Shown here: one piece after another, positions 53,576 to 62,653 of the stretch
Position numbering within the stretch: the stretch's first letter is position 1
Layout: the number at the start of each line of letters is the position of its first letter
NCBI GenBank assembly: GCA_964368305.1
Contig: CAYJAB010000005.1
Coordinates: 1 to 64,000, forward strand
Source of the DNA: CAYJAB01 sp964368305
GTDB lineage: Bacteria > Bacillota_I > Bacilli_A > Erysipelotrichales > Erysipelotrichaceae
Length of the DNA stretch: 64,000 bases
Direction: 5' to 3'
Position numbers and translations under genes: made by a program
The notes under the pieces: generated by a model
Told to the model about the DNA's origin: nothing
Database searches by the model: none
What the model saw: only the letters and a program-made list of their open reading frames with translations

Positions 53576-55326
53576 TATAGTTCCTCCTTAGATAATTGTG
53601 ACAGTGCAATTTGCTTATATACATCACATGATTCTAATAATTGATTATGTTTTCCTTCGCCAACGATTCTTCCATCTTCTAATACAATAATCTTATCCGC
53701 ATCACGTATTGTTCCAATACGTTGTGCAACAATTAATCTTGTTGTATCTTTACATTCAACATTCAGTGCATGTCGTAATCTTTGATCTGTTTTATAATCT
53801 AATGCACTAAATGAATCATCAAAGATGAATATGTTCGCATCACGATAAATCGCTCTTGCGATTGATATTCTTTGTTTTTGACCACCTGATAAGTTTTTAC
53901 CACCTTGTGCAACATATGAATCATACTTTTCATCAAGACTCTCTACAAACTCTTCTGCTTGTGCAGTTTCAACTGCTCTTTCCATATCTTCTTGCGAGTC
54001 TTGAGTAGATTTATCGCCATATGTGACATTTGATTCAATTGTTCCTGTAAATAAAGTTGCTTTTTGTGATACATATCCAATCATATTTTGAAGTGCTTCT
54101 TTTTTATACTCTTTTACATTCACTCCATTTACCAATACTTCACCTTCTGTTGCATCGTAAAATCTTGGAACTAAATTAATGATCGTACTTTTTCCACATC
54201 CTGTTGCCCCAATAAATGCAACAACTTCTCCATGGTTTGCTTTAAAACTAATATTATGTAAAACCGCATCTTCTGCATCAGGATATTTGAAACTTACATT
54301 TTTAAATTCTACTTCACCCGCATGCGTATTTAATCCTTCTGTTTTTAATCCTTCTTTAATAGAAACTTCCATATCTAATACTTCATTGATTCGTTTAGCA
54401 CTGACAGATGCTCTTGGGAAAATCATAAAGACAATTACCAACATCATAAATGACATAATAACTTGAATCGCATACGATGAGAACACTACCATATCACTAA
54501 ATAAATTCATTTTATCCATACCAACTGCTTCATTTATTAAAACAGCACCGATAAAGTATATCGCTAAAATAAGTCCATTATTAATAATTTGAATCGTTGG
54601 CATTAAAAATGACATCACTTTAGAAGTAAACAAAGTTGTTTTTGTCAGCTCTTGATTCGCCTTTTCAAATTTATCCATTTGATATTCTTCCGCATTATAT
54701 GCACGAACAACGTTTAATCCATCTAAGTTTTCACGTGTTACACGATTAATATTATCCGTTAAAACTTGTAACTTTTTAAAACGCGGAACCGCAAGCGCTA
54801 AACACGTACCTACAATTGATAATAAGATGACCACTGCAACACCTGTTGCAATACTCCACTCAGCACTTTTATCTGATATTTTAATAATTGCATACACCGC
54901 AGTTATTGGAGCTTTTATCAACATTGACATCCCCATAACAATTAACATTTGAACTTGTGTAATGTCATTTGTCGTTCTTGTAATCAAACTGGATGTAGAA
55001 AAATGATTGATTTCTTTCATTGAAAACGACATGACTTTATTAAACATTTTTGATCTTGTAATAAATGAGAAAACAGATGCAATCCGACTTGCCATTAATG
55101 CGACAATAATTGAAATTGTTAGTGATCCAAACGCAAATAACAACATCATCACACCTGCTTCAATAATCTCAGACATTTCACTTCCTTCTGTTTGTACAAG
55201 CATCGTAATTTCTGACATATAATCAGGAATTGATAAATCAAACCATACTTGTGTACATGTAAATACAAGTATCAATATTGCTAAAACAGCCTCTTTTTTT
55301 GTTAAATTTTTAATTAATTTTACCAT
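53575..55326 (-). CDS. ABC exporter subunit (TMD-NBD), degenerate catalytic site
   Basis: This 583-residue half-transporter has six membrane helices and an ATPase with Walker A GATGCGKS and a consensus signature LSGGQKQR. After Walker B it reads IFDDSFSALD, so the catalytic Glu is Asp. Such sites are typical of one partner of heterodimeric exporters (LmrCD, BmrCD, TM287/288 type). It lies nine bases after marR and one-base-overlaps the partner gene, so drug-responsive co-expression is likely. Confidence 0.9.
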   Translation of the reverse strand: MVKLIKNLTKKEAVLAILILVFTCTQVWFDLSIPDYMSEITMLVQTEGSEMSEIIEAGVMMLLFAFGSLTISIIVALMASRIASVFSFITRSKMFNKVMSFSMKEINHFSTSSLITRTTNDITQVQMLIVMGMSMLIKAPITAVYAIIKISDKSAEWSIATGVAVVILLSIVGTCLALAVPRFKKLQVLTDNINRVTRENLDGLNVVRAYNAEEYQMDKFEKANQELTKTTLFTSKVMSFLMPTIQIINNGLILAIYFIGAVLINEAVGMDKMNLFSDMVVFSSYAIQVIMSFMMLVIVFMIFPRASVSAKRINEVLDMEVSIKEGLKTEGLNTHAGEVEFKNVSFKYPDAEDAVLHNISFKANHGEVVAFIGATGCGKSTIINLVPRFYDATEGEVLVNGVNVKEYKKEALQNMIGYVSQKATLFTGTIESNVTYGDKSTQDSQEDMERAVETAQAEEFVESLDEKYDSYVAQGGKNLSGGQKQRISIARAIYRDANIFIFDDSFSALDYKTDQRLRHALNVECKDTTRLIVAQRIGTIRDADKIIVLEDGRIVGEGKHNQLLESCDVYKQIALSQLSKEEL

Positions 55327-55334
55327 TGTATCTC

Positions 55335-55775
55335 CTATTCTAATACTTCAAACTGATTAGAAATCATAATCGCTTGAAGTCTTTTTAATTTATCTAAAAA
55401 ATCTAATAATCCATCATATCCAAACTCATCAATTGTAATTCCTATTATCTTCGCATGATGCTCTTTTACCTTATTCGTCATCATTACTCCTTTATCAGTT
55501 AATTTGACAATTGTGATTCTAGCATCCGCTTCATCTTCTTTTCTTTCTACAAGTCCTTTTGATTCGATCTTAGACACAATCTTTGCCATACGCGCAGTAC
55601 TTACACCTAATGCCTCACTTATATTTTTACTTTTTGCTTGATTATTATTTTCACTTAAATAAACTAAAACCGCAAAAATACCCATATTCATTCTATTCAT
55701 TTGATGCTCTGCTTCAACACGACCATGTTGATGCATCATCTTTATAATACTTTTCACTTGTTCTTTTGTTGCCAT
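55335..55775 (-). CDS. MarR-family transcriptional regulator
   Basis: This 146-residue winged-helix protein has the recognition region KSKNISEALGVSTARMAKIVSKIESKGLVER and the wing EDEADARITIVKLTDKG. It should bind as a dimer to palindromes in its own promoter and derepress the two ABC genes after ligand binding. The start is the ATG following AAAGGAGG; a frame extension of seven codons covers that ribosome site. Confidence 0.9.
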   Translation of the reverse strand: MATKEQVKSIIKMMHQHGRVEAEHQMNRMNMGIFAVLVYLSENNNQAKSKNISEALGVSTARMAKIVSKIESKGLVERKEDEADARITIVKLTDKGVMMTNKVKEHHAKIIGITIDEFGYDGLLDFLDKLKRLQAIMISNQFEVLE

Positions 55776-55788
55776 ATGTCCTCCTTTA

Positions 55789-55832
55789 ACTAACATAGTT
55801 AGTATTTTATATTACCTAACTACGTTAGTCAA
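55789..55832 (-). promoter_or_regulatory. MarR operon promoter with two palindromic operators
   Basis: On the minus strand TTGACT (55827-55832) and TAAAAT (55804-55809) are 17 bases apart. The palindromes ACTAAC-ATA-GTTAGT (55789-55803) and CTAAC-TAC-GTTAG (55816-55828) share the GTTAG half-site; one overlaps the -35 and spacer, the other lies after the -10. Centres are 26 bases apart, so two dimers would bind nearly the same face, closing the promoter. Confidence 0.75.
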
Positions 55833-55846
55833 GTAAAAAATAAAAA

Positions 55847-55867
55847 AGAACATTTCTGTTCTTTTAT
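55847..55867 (-). terminator. terminator of the AI-2E-family gene
   Basis: The stem AAAGAACA / TGTTCTTT with a small loop overlaps the stop of the permease gene; on the minus strand it runs into TTTTTTATTTTTT. Confidence 0.85.
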
Positions 55868-57000
55868 AAATCACTCATCTGTATATTCTTATCTTTAATT
55901 TTTTTATTCACCACTTCTTTAAACAACGTGTATACAACAGATGTTAAAGGAATAAAAAATAAAATCCCTGCAACTCCAAATAAACTACTTCCGATACTTA
56001 CCGCAGATAATACCCAAATCGCAGGAAGTCCAATCGACCCACCTACTACTTTAGGATAAATTAAATTCCCTTCAATTTGTTGGATAACTAAGAAAATAAT
56101 AATAAAATAAACAGCCTTCATAGGATCTTCTATTAAGATTATAAACGCCCCAACAAATGCTCCAATAAATGCACCTAGTACTGGAATAATAGAAGTAAAT
56201 CCAATTATAATTCCAATGAGTAAAGAAAATGGAATACTAAATAAAGGTAATATTACCACAAACATTAACCCCAATATAACCGCTTCTACACATTGTCCTG
56301 ATACAAAGTCAGTAAATGTTTTACGTGTAAGAGACAAAATACGCAATATTTCTTTTGCTTTTTCTCTACTTGAAAATGCATAAATTACTTTTTTACATTG
56401 CAATCCTAATTTTTCCTTTTGAAGCAATACATAAATCGCTAATACAAAAGCAATTAAAGATGCGGTCATCACTGAAACAAATTGAGAAGCTACACCAATT
56501 GTTGTATCTAAAACACCTGTTATACCAACTTGAAGAAAACTCAATATAGAATTCATAAAATCAAACTCTGTAATAGATTTAATCCATGCCTCAATTTCAG
56601 GATTATTATTAAACACATCCAATATATACGCTTCGGCTTTCGGTATAAAAATAAGAACTTGTGCACTCAATACTTCCATTGTATCTGCCAATTGAGGAAG
56701 AACAATAAAGATCGCAACTGAGATAACTAAGACAAATAACACCAATGTAACTACTAAAGAAATCATTCTTTTTAGTCTCAATATTTTCTGATTCTTAATA
56801 TTTTTAAATAATCTATTCTCTAGTTTTACCATGGGAACATTTATAATAAAAGCCATAACTCCTGCAATAATAAATGGATTTAAAACTTGATATATTTCCC
56901 CAATAAATTGTATAATCATTTCACTTTTCCAAAAAAATAAAACAACTAAAATCAGTGCTAGCACTATCTTATTTTTATATACTGATTTTATATTTTCCAT
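55864..57000 (-). CDS. AI-2E family transporter (TqsA/YtvI-like permease)
   Basis: This protein of about 378 residues has seven to eight membrane helices with the family layout: a long external stretch after the third helix (VLPQLADTMEVL..), and the C-terminal GFTSIIPVLGAFIGAFVGA and VGGSIGLPAIWVL blocks. Family members export small molecules, Na+ or signal compounds; the substrate here is unknown. The start is taken at the second ATG, since GGAG lies just before it; the first ATG is four codons earlier. Confidence 0.85.
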   Translation of the reverse strand: MENIKSVYKNKIVLALILVVLFFWKSEMIIQFIGEIYQVLNPFIIAGVMAFIINVPMVKLENRLFKNIKNQKILRLKRMISLVVTLVLFVLVISVAIFIVLPQLADTMEVLSAQVLIFIPKAEAYILDVFNNNPEIEAWIKSITEFDFMNSILSFLQVGITGVLDTTIGVASQFVSVMTASLIAFVLAIYVLLQKEKLGLQCKKVIYAFSSREKAKEILRILSLTRKTFTDFVSGQCVEAVILGLMFVVILPLFSIPFSLLIGIIIGFTSIIPVLGAFIGAFVGAFIILIEDPMKAVYFIIIFLVIQQIEGNLIYPKVVGGSIGLPAIWVLSAVSIGSSLFGVAGILFFIPLTSVVYTLFKEVVNKKIKDKNIQMSDL

Positions 57001-57129
57001 ATTATTCTCCATTCATTAATTTATTCTATTTTACACTATTTTACTTATAATAAAAATAGATTTAATCACTTGTATTATGTTTATTTCTTTCTTAATTTAT
57101 GACATACTTTATATAAGGGGAAATTATAT

Positions 57130-58104
57130 ATGGAAAAATCAAGAAATTACTTGTTTGATAACTACAAAGTCTTTTTAATACTCACTGTAGTCATTGGACA
57201 TGTAATAAATTCATCTTACAAAAACAATGAATTTTTATTTTACTTAAAATGGTTTATATCCGCATTTCATATGCCTGCGTTTATTCTTATTACTGGATAT
57301 TTTTCTAAAAGAAAAACCGATTTTATTACACTATTAAAAAGATTTATTGTACCGTACTTAGTATTTGAAGTACTTTATTACTTACTTTATGTTTATATAA
57401 TACACAGAGAAACAAGTCTTAGTTTAATGTATCCAAAATATACATTATGGTTTTTACTCGCTGTCTTTTTTTGGAAACTAATCACACCCTACTTTACAAA
57501 AATACCAGGCTATCTGCTTATTAGTATTATCGCAGGTCTATGTATTGGTCTTTCTGATAATTCAGGAAGTTTACTTTCCATCGCAAGAATCACCGTTTTA
57601 TATCCATTTTATTTAATAGGATATAAATGGGATGCTTCCACTATTTCAAAAATCAAAGAACATAAATACGCAATACATTTTGTAGCTTTGACCGCTTTAA
57701 TTTTAGTTTTAATTGCACTATCCAATGTTTTACATTCACTACCTGTAACACTCACTTATGCGAGATACAATTACGATGCACTTAAACAAACCGCAATAGA
57801 AGGTCTTACACTAAGAAGTCTATTTTACATCATCGGATTTTTAATAACAGTGAGTTTATTAATTATTATGCCTTCAAAAAAATATTGGTTTAGTGACATT
57901 GGAAAAGTAACACTCCAAATCTACTTATTCCATGGAATGATCCTTGCCACTTTAAATTATGGTACAAATATACTAAGAGGATTAAGTACACTAAGCGATA
58001 CCATACTTCTTATGTTATTCAGCATAGGGTTGACTTATATTTTATCTAGACCTATATTTACGAAGTTATTAGATTTCTTACTTTTAAAAAAATACATTAA
58101 ATAA
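57130..58104 (+). CDS. acyltransferase family 3 membrane protein
   Basis: This 324-residue protein with about ten membrane helices matches the acyltransferase-3 type (OafA/fucose 4-O-acetylase-like). The catalytic His is probable in LTVVIGHVINSS in the first helix region, with AFHMPAFILITGYFSKRK following. It likely O-acetylates a cell-envelope sugar. A ribosome site AAGGGG precedes the start. It is a single gene between terminators. Confidence 0.85.
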   Translation: MEKSRNYLFDNYKVFLILTVVIGHVINSSYKNNEFLFYLKWFISAFHMPAFILITGYFSKRKTDFITLLKRFIVPYLVFEVLYYLLYVYIIHRETSLSLMYPKYTLWFLLAVFFWKLITPYFTKIPGYLLISIIAGLCIGLSDNSGSLLSIARITVLYPFYLIGYKWDASTISKIKEHKYAIHFVALTALILVLIALSNVLHSLPVTLTYARYNYDALKQTAIEGLTLRSLFYIIGFLITVSLLIIMPSKKYWFSDIGKVTLQIYLFHGMILATLNYGTNILRGLSTLSDTILLMLFSIGLTYILSRPIFTKLLDFLLLKKYIK

Positions 58105-58127
58105 AAAGAACCATTGGTTCTTTTTTA
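58103..58127 (+). terminator. terminator of the acyltransferase gene
   Basis: AAAAGAACCA / TGGTTCTTTT hairpin with a T tract overlaps the stop codon of the acyltransferase gene. Confidence 0.88.
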
Positions 58128-58168
58128 CTTCTTACCTACAACTTGTAACAATCATATAAGACAAAATA

Positions 58169-58207
58169 AAAGGAATGTGTTCTATTTGTGAACTAACACA
58201 TTCCTTT
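58169..58207 (-). terminator. terminator of the PTS-SIS operon
   Basis: A perfect 13-bp stem AAAGGAATGTGTT / AACACATTCCTTT with a 13-base loop lies 50 bases after the SIS gene and leads on the minus strand into TTTTATTTTG. Confidence 0.75.
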
Positions 58208-58260
58208 GTTTAATAGCTTAATGCTCAACATAAAGTAGGTTCACTTTAAAGAACACCTAT

Positions 58261-59367
58261 TTACTCTTTATAAAAATCCCTAACCCCATCCAATATTTTA
58301 CTACCAACTAGTCCATGAAATGTTTTACTTTTTGGTATGTCGACATCAATTCCTTTATCATATCCTAGATAACTTGAAATCACTTGCATTGGAACTACAT
58401 ATTCAAGCACTGAAATATGTTTGTCATCTGTAAATTCGAAATTTAAATTTCTTCTATCCTTAGAAAATTTTTCATTTAAATCCCCAAATACGTAGTTTTT
58501 ATCAGTCCACTCTGATAATAGGGAATGTAGTGTTTCTATTCTATCTTTGTATGCTCCTAAACTTGTTAAGTATATCATATAGCATTCTTCATCAATGGCG
58601 TTGTATATTCCATGATAAAACTCCTCAACATCATATCCAGTTACACCAATTCTTACAGTTTCTAGTATTTTTAGTGCTCCTTCTAAAACATTCCCGTATT
58701 GCTCATCATATCCAACAATAATAAGTCTTTTACAATTAATAAGTTCTGCTTTGTTATTTTTATACCATTCTTTTGATTTTTCAATTAGTGGAGCAATATT
58801 ATTAATAGAACTATCAATGCATTGCATATAATAATCATACTTGTCTTCAGTAATTGTACTTATTTTTTTACTATATTCTAGAAACATCAACATTAAAGTA
58901 ATAATTGTACCTTGATAACCTTTTGTTTTAGCACAAGCCAATTCATTGTCGACCTCTATTCTTACAACTGAATCACATTTTTCGTTTATTAATGCATTTG
59001 GATTTTCAGATAATGCCATTGTATATAACCCATTTTTTCGTGCATAATTTAATCCATTATATGTAGATAAACTTTGTCCACCTTGAGATATACCAATTAC
59101 TAGTGTATTTTTACTCACAATAATTTCTTTATCCGCAAAATGTGTTGCGAACATTACCGTTACTTTTATCCCTGTTATCTCTTCAATAAATCCCTTAAGT
59201 CCCAATCCTGCATGATAACTACTTCCAGACCCTATAATATAAATTTGGTCAAATTTTCTTTTTTCTACTGATGAAAGGAAGCTACCAATAATATCGAATT
59301 TATTTACTACTATTTTTCTTAATATTGTTGGTATTTCATCAATATACTTACTCATTTTCGATGTCAT
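58261..59367 (-). CDS. SIS-domain sugar-phosphate isomerase/deglycase (fructoselysine-6-P deglycase type)
   Basis: This 368-residue protein has two SIS domains, as in the GlmS isomerase half and FrlB/GfrF-type deglycases. The first domain contains IIGSGSSYHAG and GISQGGQSLST, and the second LIIVGYDEQYGNVLEG and the YDVEEFYHG segment. There is no glutaminase domain. The ending DVDIPKSKTFHGLVGSKI fits the deglycase branch. It is co-transcribed with a mannose-family PTS, so it likely splits the imported phosphorylated Amadori compound or an amino-sugar phosphate. Which one cannot be told from sequence. Confidence 0.78.
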   Translation of the reverse strand: MTSKMSKYIDEIPTILRKIVVNKFDIIGSFLSSVEKRKFDQIYIIGSGSSYHAGLGLKGFIEEITGIKVTVMFATHFADKEIIVSKNTLVIGISQGGQSLSTYNGLNYARKNGLYTMALSENPNALINEKCDSVVRIEVDNELACAKTKGYQGTIITLMLMFLEYSKKISTITEDKYDYYMQCIDSSINNIAPLIEKSKEWYKNNKAELINCKRLIIVGYDEQYGNVLEGALKILETVRIGVTGYDVEEFYHGIYNAIDEECYMIYLTSLGAYKDRIETLHSLLSEWTDKNYVFGDLNEKFSKDRRNLNFEFTDDKHISVLEYVVPMQVISSYLGYDKGIDVDIPKSKTFHGLVGSKILDGVRDFYKE

Positions 59368-60203
59368 TATAGAATACCTAAAATAGATCCAGCTATTGCA
59401 ATAAGAATCATACTATATAGTATTATGTTTACTTTTACTCCCTTCAAAAGCAATTTGTAAACAAATAATGTTAAAGAAAGTGGAAGGATTCCTGTTAAAA
59501 TTGTATCAAAAATTTGTTGAAATACAATTTCCGTTTCCCCTATTTGCGCAACAAATGGAGTTGATAATTTTACCATTGATGCAGCCATAGAACCTACTAC
59601 AATTAAACCAAGAACTTTTGAAGCTTCTGTTAATTTTGAGATTATTCCGCCTTCCATGAAACCACTTAAAAGAGATGTTCCACTTTTATATCCTAGTTTT
59701 AATCCTTGATATCTAACAAAAAGGTTTGGAATATTGTACAGTAAAATGAAAATGATTGTTCCCATAACATTTCCTGTTGCTGCCATACTTGTTCCTACTC
59801 CAGCAGCAATAATTTTAAATGTCCCCCAAAAGAATGAATCACCAATCCCAGCGAGAGGACCCATCAATGCTACTTTTACTGCATTAATTGATTCTTCATC
59901 ACATTCTTCTCCATCATCTTTTGCTTTTTTTATTTTTTCTTCCATAGCAATAACTGCACCCGTTATAAATGGAGACATTGCAGGTGTTGTATTAAAAATT
60001 GTTAAATGTCTTTTTAATGCCGCTGCTGCATCTGGACCATGTGGATATAGTTTTTTTAGCGTTGGTATCATAGCATATGCAAAACCAACATTTTGCATTC
60101 TTTCGTAACTAAAGCAAGCTTGTAAAGGAAAACATCTCAAAAATGTACTTTTAAACATTTTTCTTTCCATTACACCATTGTTCTCTAAATTATTTTTTTC
60201 CAT
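59367..60203 (-). CDS. PTS system mannose/fructose/sorbose family IID component
   Basis: This 278-residue membrane protein shows the IID features: FLRCFPLQACFSYERMQNVGFAYAMIPTL at the start and GPLAGIGDSFFWGTFK in the middle. The C-terminal part has several helices. It forms the sugar channel with IIC, sits directly after it in the operon, and overlaps the SIS gene start by one base (TAATG). Confidence 0.93.
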   Translation of the reverse strand: MEKNNLENNGVMERKMFKSTFLRCFPLQACFSYERMQNVGFAYAMIPTLKKLYPHGPDAAAALKRHLTIFNTTPAMSPFITGAVIAMEEKIKKAKDDGEECDEESINAVKVALMGPLAGIGDSFFWGTFKIIAAGVGTSMAATGNVMGTIIFILLYNIPNLFVRYQGLKLGYKSGTSLLSGFMEGGIISKLTEASKVLGLIVVGSMAASMVKLSTPFVAQIGETEIVFQQIFDTILTGILPLSLTLFVYKLLLKGVKVNIILYSMILIAIAGSILGIL

Positions 60204-60977
60204 TTACAGTTCTCCTTCAATTTCTTCTACCATATTGTTGTTTTCTTTACTTTGAATAGAATATTGGAAAATAATATAAGCAATTGTAGTCCCTACTACT
60301 GCTGTTCCGATTGTATTAACTCCAATAATTGCTGTTAGCGCCCATCCTACAAAGAAGAATGCTGCATTTTTTTTGTTAAATAGCATTTGCATTAAAATTG
60401 CAATCCCTAAAGCTGGTAACATCCCACTCGCAACTTTAAACCCATTAATAACTGAAGCAGGAATCATTTGTACGATTTCATTTATTACAACTGATCCAAT
60501 CATTGCACCAGCAAATATCAATACAAAGTATGAAGCGAAGAATAACCAAGCTCCAGACCAAAGTGCGTTTTCTACCCCTTTATAATTTCCAGCTTCTGCA
60601 TGTTTATCTGCAACCCCTAAAAAATATACATTGAACGTTCTAACAGCAATACCAACTAATTGACCTAAAGTTGCAATTGGTAGTGCTAGTGCGATAGATG
60701 CACTAATGTCTAATCCCGCTGTAATAGCGAAAGCTGTCGCTAAAATACTTCCTGACACTGTATCAGATGGTGTTGCAGAACCTATTGTCACAACCCCCAT
60801 CATAACAAGTTCAATTGCAGCACCTGTTATTACACCTGTCTGTAAATCTCCCAAAATCAAACCAGTAAGCGTTCCTAGAACCAAAGGCCTATCTAACATC
60901 ATTAAACCTAATACCCTAGAATCCCAAATACCAAAACCTCCTAATAAACCTAGTAATAACCCTTGAACTATGCTCAT
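60204..60977 (-). CDS. PTS system mannose/fructose/sorbose family IIC component
   Basis: This 257-residue protein has about seven hydrophobic segments and family marks such as DRPLVLGTLTGLILGDLQTGVITGAAIELVMMG and GSATPSD. It forms the sugar-translocating part together with IID. It overlaps the IIB gene by four bases and abuts IID. Confidence 0.93.
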   Translation of the reverse strand: MSIVQGLLLGLLGGFGIWDSRVLGLMMLDRPLVLGTLTGLILGDLQTGVITGAAIELVMMGVVTIGSATPSDTVSGSILATAFAITAGLDISASIALALPIATLGQLVGIAVRTFNVYFLGVADKHAEAGNYKGVENALWSGAWLFFASYFVLIFAGAMIGSVVINEIVQMIPASVINGFKVASGMLPALGIAILMQMLFNKKNAAFFFVGWALTAIIGVNTIGTAVVGTTIAYIIFQYSIQSKENNNMVEEIEGEL

Positions 60978-61474
60978 ACACCCTCCCTTGCATTATATGC
61001 ATTTCTTATTTCTTCAACTTCCATTTTTTGTGAATTTGGAACTGCTTGCATGTATACATTATATCCTTCACTTTCTAAATGATTGATCGTATTGAAATCA
61101 TCGTCGCTCACGTAACAAGTCAAGGAAATTTTAGTTTTATTTTTTCCACTTCCTAGACCACCAATATTGATATCATTGAATCTATTTTTTGTGTTTCTAC
61201 AAATGTATTCTGCATCTTTTAAGTTTTTAACTACGATTAGCATTTCCCGTTTATCGTGTTTTTCGTTATTTATTACAGCAATAGCCCCCTCTAACGTTTT
61301 AATTGATAATTGAATATCACTTGGACAAGCTAACTTAAATAACTGTTTGGTAATAACATCTTCCGTTACTTTATCATTTGCAACAACTATAGTATCTATT
61401 TTTAACTGATTAGTCCAAGATACAATAACCTGTCCGTGCAATAGTCTGTCATCGACTCTCATTGTTTTACTCAT
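60974..61474 (-). CDS. PTS system mannose/fructose/sorbose family IIB component
   Basis: This 166-residue cytoplasmic protein carries the phosphorylated His in RVDDRLLHGQVIVSW and the ACPS and NIGGLGSGKNKT segments typical of mannose-family IIB. It passes phosphate from IIA to the sugar bound by IIC/IID. No IIA gene or domain is visible in the operon, so IIA must come from elsewhere. It starts behind AAAGGGG. Confidence 0.93.
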   Translation of the reverse strand: MSKTMRVDDRLLHGQVIVSWTNQLKIDTIVVANDKVTEDVITKQLFKLACPSDIQLSIKTLEGAIAVINNEKHDKREMLIVVKNLKDAEYICRNTKNRFNDINIGGLGSGKNKTKISLTCYVSDDDFNTINHLESEGYNVYMQAVPNSQKMEVEEIRNAYNAREGV

Positions 61475-61620
61475 AAAACCCCTTTCTACTAAAATAAATA
61501 AAACTATTGTTTTATACCTCCTTTCATTTTGTGTTTTATTTATAAAGCTAGCTTAACTATATTTAAATACTATACTAAAACAAAAATTAAATCAACATAA
61601 TTATATACTTTTATTATTAA

Positions 61621-61632
61621 ATGTATATACAT
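61621..61632. promoter_or_regulatory. HutC/FrlR-type GntR operator palindrome
   Basis: ATGTATATACAT is a perfect 12-base palindrome in the divergent gap, 11 bases before the -35 of the regulator gene. TGTATATACA matches the GTnTAnAC-like sites bound by HutC-type GntR regulators. It probably controls the PTS operon and the regulator. Confidence 0.55.
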
Positions 61633-61642
61633 TATAAAATAA

Positions 61643-61671
61643 TTGACATTTCTTTGTATATATTTTATAAT
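61643..61671 (+). promoter_or_regulatory. consensus promoter of the GntR gene
   Basis: TTGACA (61643-61648) and TATAAT (61666-61671) are exact consensus hexamers with 17-base spacing. A second imperfect TGTATATA half-site lies in the spacer, compatible with autoregulation. Confidence 0.85.
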
Positions 61672-61696
61672 GTATTACATCTTATTCGGAGGTCTT

Positions 61697-62419
61697 ATGA
61701 AATCTAAAACTAAACATAAAAAAATAATAGATGACATTATAAATAAGATTGATAGTAAAGTATTACTACCTGGAGATCAGTTACAATCTGAAGTTGTTTT
61801 ATGCGAAGAATATCAAGCATCAAAAATGACAGTACATAAAGCATTAAGTGTTTTAGTTTCTGAAGGATATATAACTAGAACTGCTGGAAAAGGTACTTTT
61901 GTTAATGACAAAATAGTAAATAAGAACATTACATTAAGCCATATTGGAAGCTTTACAAACGATATGAAATCTATTAATAAAGAACCTGGAGCAAAATTAA
62001 TTGAATATAAAGTAGTGCGTGCTTGCGAAATCCCTAACATTAGTGCAAAGTTGCAGATAGAAGATCAAGACGAACTTATACATTGCATCAGCAGAATACG
62101 AACAGGAGATGGAATTCCAATTGCATTAAGTTATACATATATTCCATGTAAATACTTACCCTCTTTGAATATTACTGTTTTAGATTCTTCTCTATATGAA
62201 TTCTTACGCACCTTATATGGGGATGAACCAAAAGCATTCTCTTATACCTTAGATGCTCATTTACCAACCGAAGAGCATATGAAATTACTTCAATGTGATA
62301 CATGTGCATTACTACGCGCTTCTCATACAACGACATTCAATAATAAGGATATTTTTGAATATACTGAAACATCTTATGTCGGAGACAGATATTTATTTCA
62401 TTTAAATAACAATGTCTAA
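61697..62419 (+). CDS. GntR-family regulator with UTRA domain
   Basis: This 240-residue regulator has a winged-helix domain (about 1-70; LQSEVVLCEEYQASKMTVHKALSVL and GYITRTAGKGTF) and a UTRA ligand-binding domain (about 90-235), the HutC/FrlR branch that usually senses phosphorylated sugars. A longer frame begins at 61643, but that position is the -35 box, so the ATG behind GGAGG at 61697 is the start. It is divergent from the PTS-SIS operon and most likely its repressor. Confidence 0.92.
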   Translation: MKSKTKHKKIIDDIINKIDSKVLLPGDQLQSEVVLCEEYQASKMTVHKALSVLVSEGYITRTAGKGTFVNDKIVNKNITLSHIGSFTNDMKSINKEPGAKLIEYKVVRACEIPNISAKLQIEDQDELIHCISRIRTGDGIPIALSYTYIPCKYLPSLNITVLDSSLYEFLRTLYGDEPKAFSYTLDAHLPTEEHMKLLQCDTCALLRASHTTTFNNKDIFEYTETSYVGDRYLFHLNNNV

Positions 62420-62516
62420 TTATCTCATTTTAAAGTGAGTTTATAATTTCATTAAATTCCCTTTCTAGTATTTCAATTACTATACTAATTACAAAATTGA
62501 AATTCTATATTAATAC

Positions 62517-62562
62517 GAACCTCTTAATAGTTGGGTATCCAATTATTAAGAGGTTCTTTTTT
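62517..62562 (+). terminator. strong terminator downstream of the GntR gene
   Basis: GAACCTCTTAATA / TATTAAGAGGTTC is a perfect 13-bp stem with a 14-base loop followed by T6, about 100 bases after the gene. Confidence 0.88.
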
Positions 62563-62597
62563 ATATGGTTAAACCTAGAAATTAGAGTGAAATAAAC

Positions 62598-62633
62598 ACA
62601 AAAAAATGCGTTCTATTCAATAGAAAACGCATT
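62598..62633 (-). terminator. terminator of the PH-domain gene
   Basis: AATGCGTTCTATT pairs with AATAGAAAACGCATT (small bulge) and is followed on the minus strand by T7; it lies 20 bases after the gene. Confidence 0.85.
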
Positions 62634-62653
62634 ACATAATACTTCAATGTTTT

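Noticed and set aside
61643..61696. Upstream extension of the GntR frame starting with TTG
   Set aside because: That TTG is the -35 box of a consensus promoter and the -10 lies inside the extension, so it cannot be translated from this promoter.
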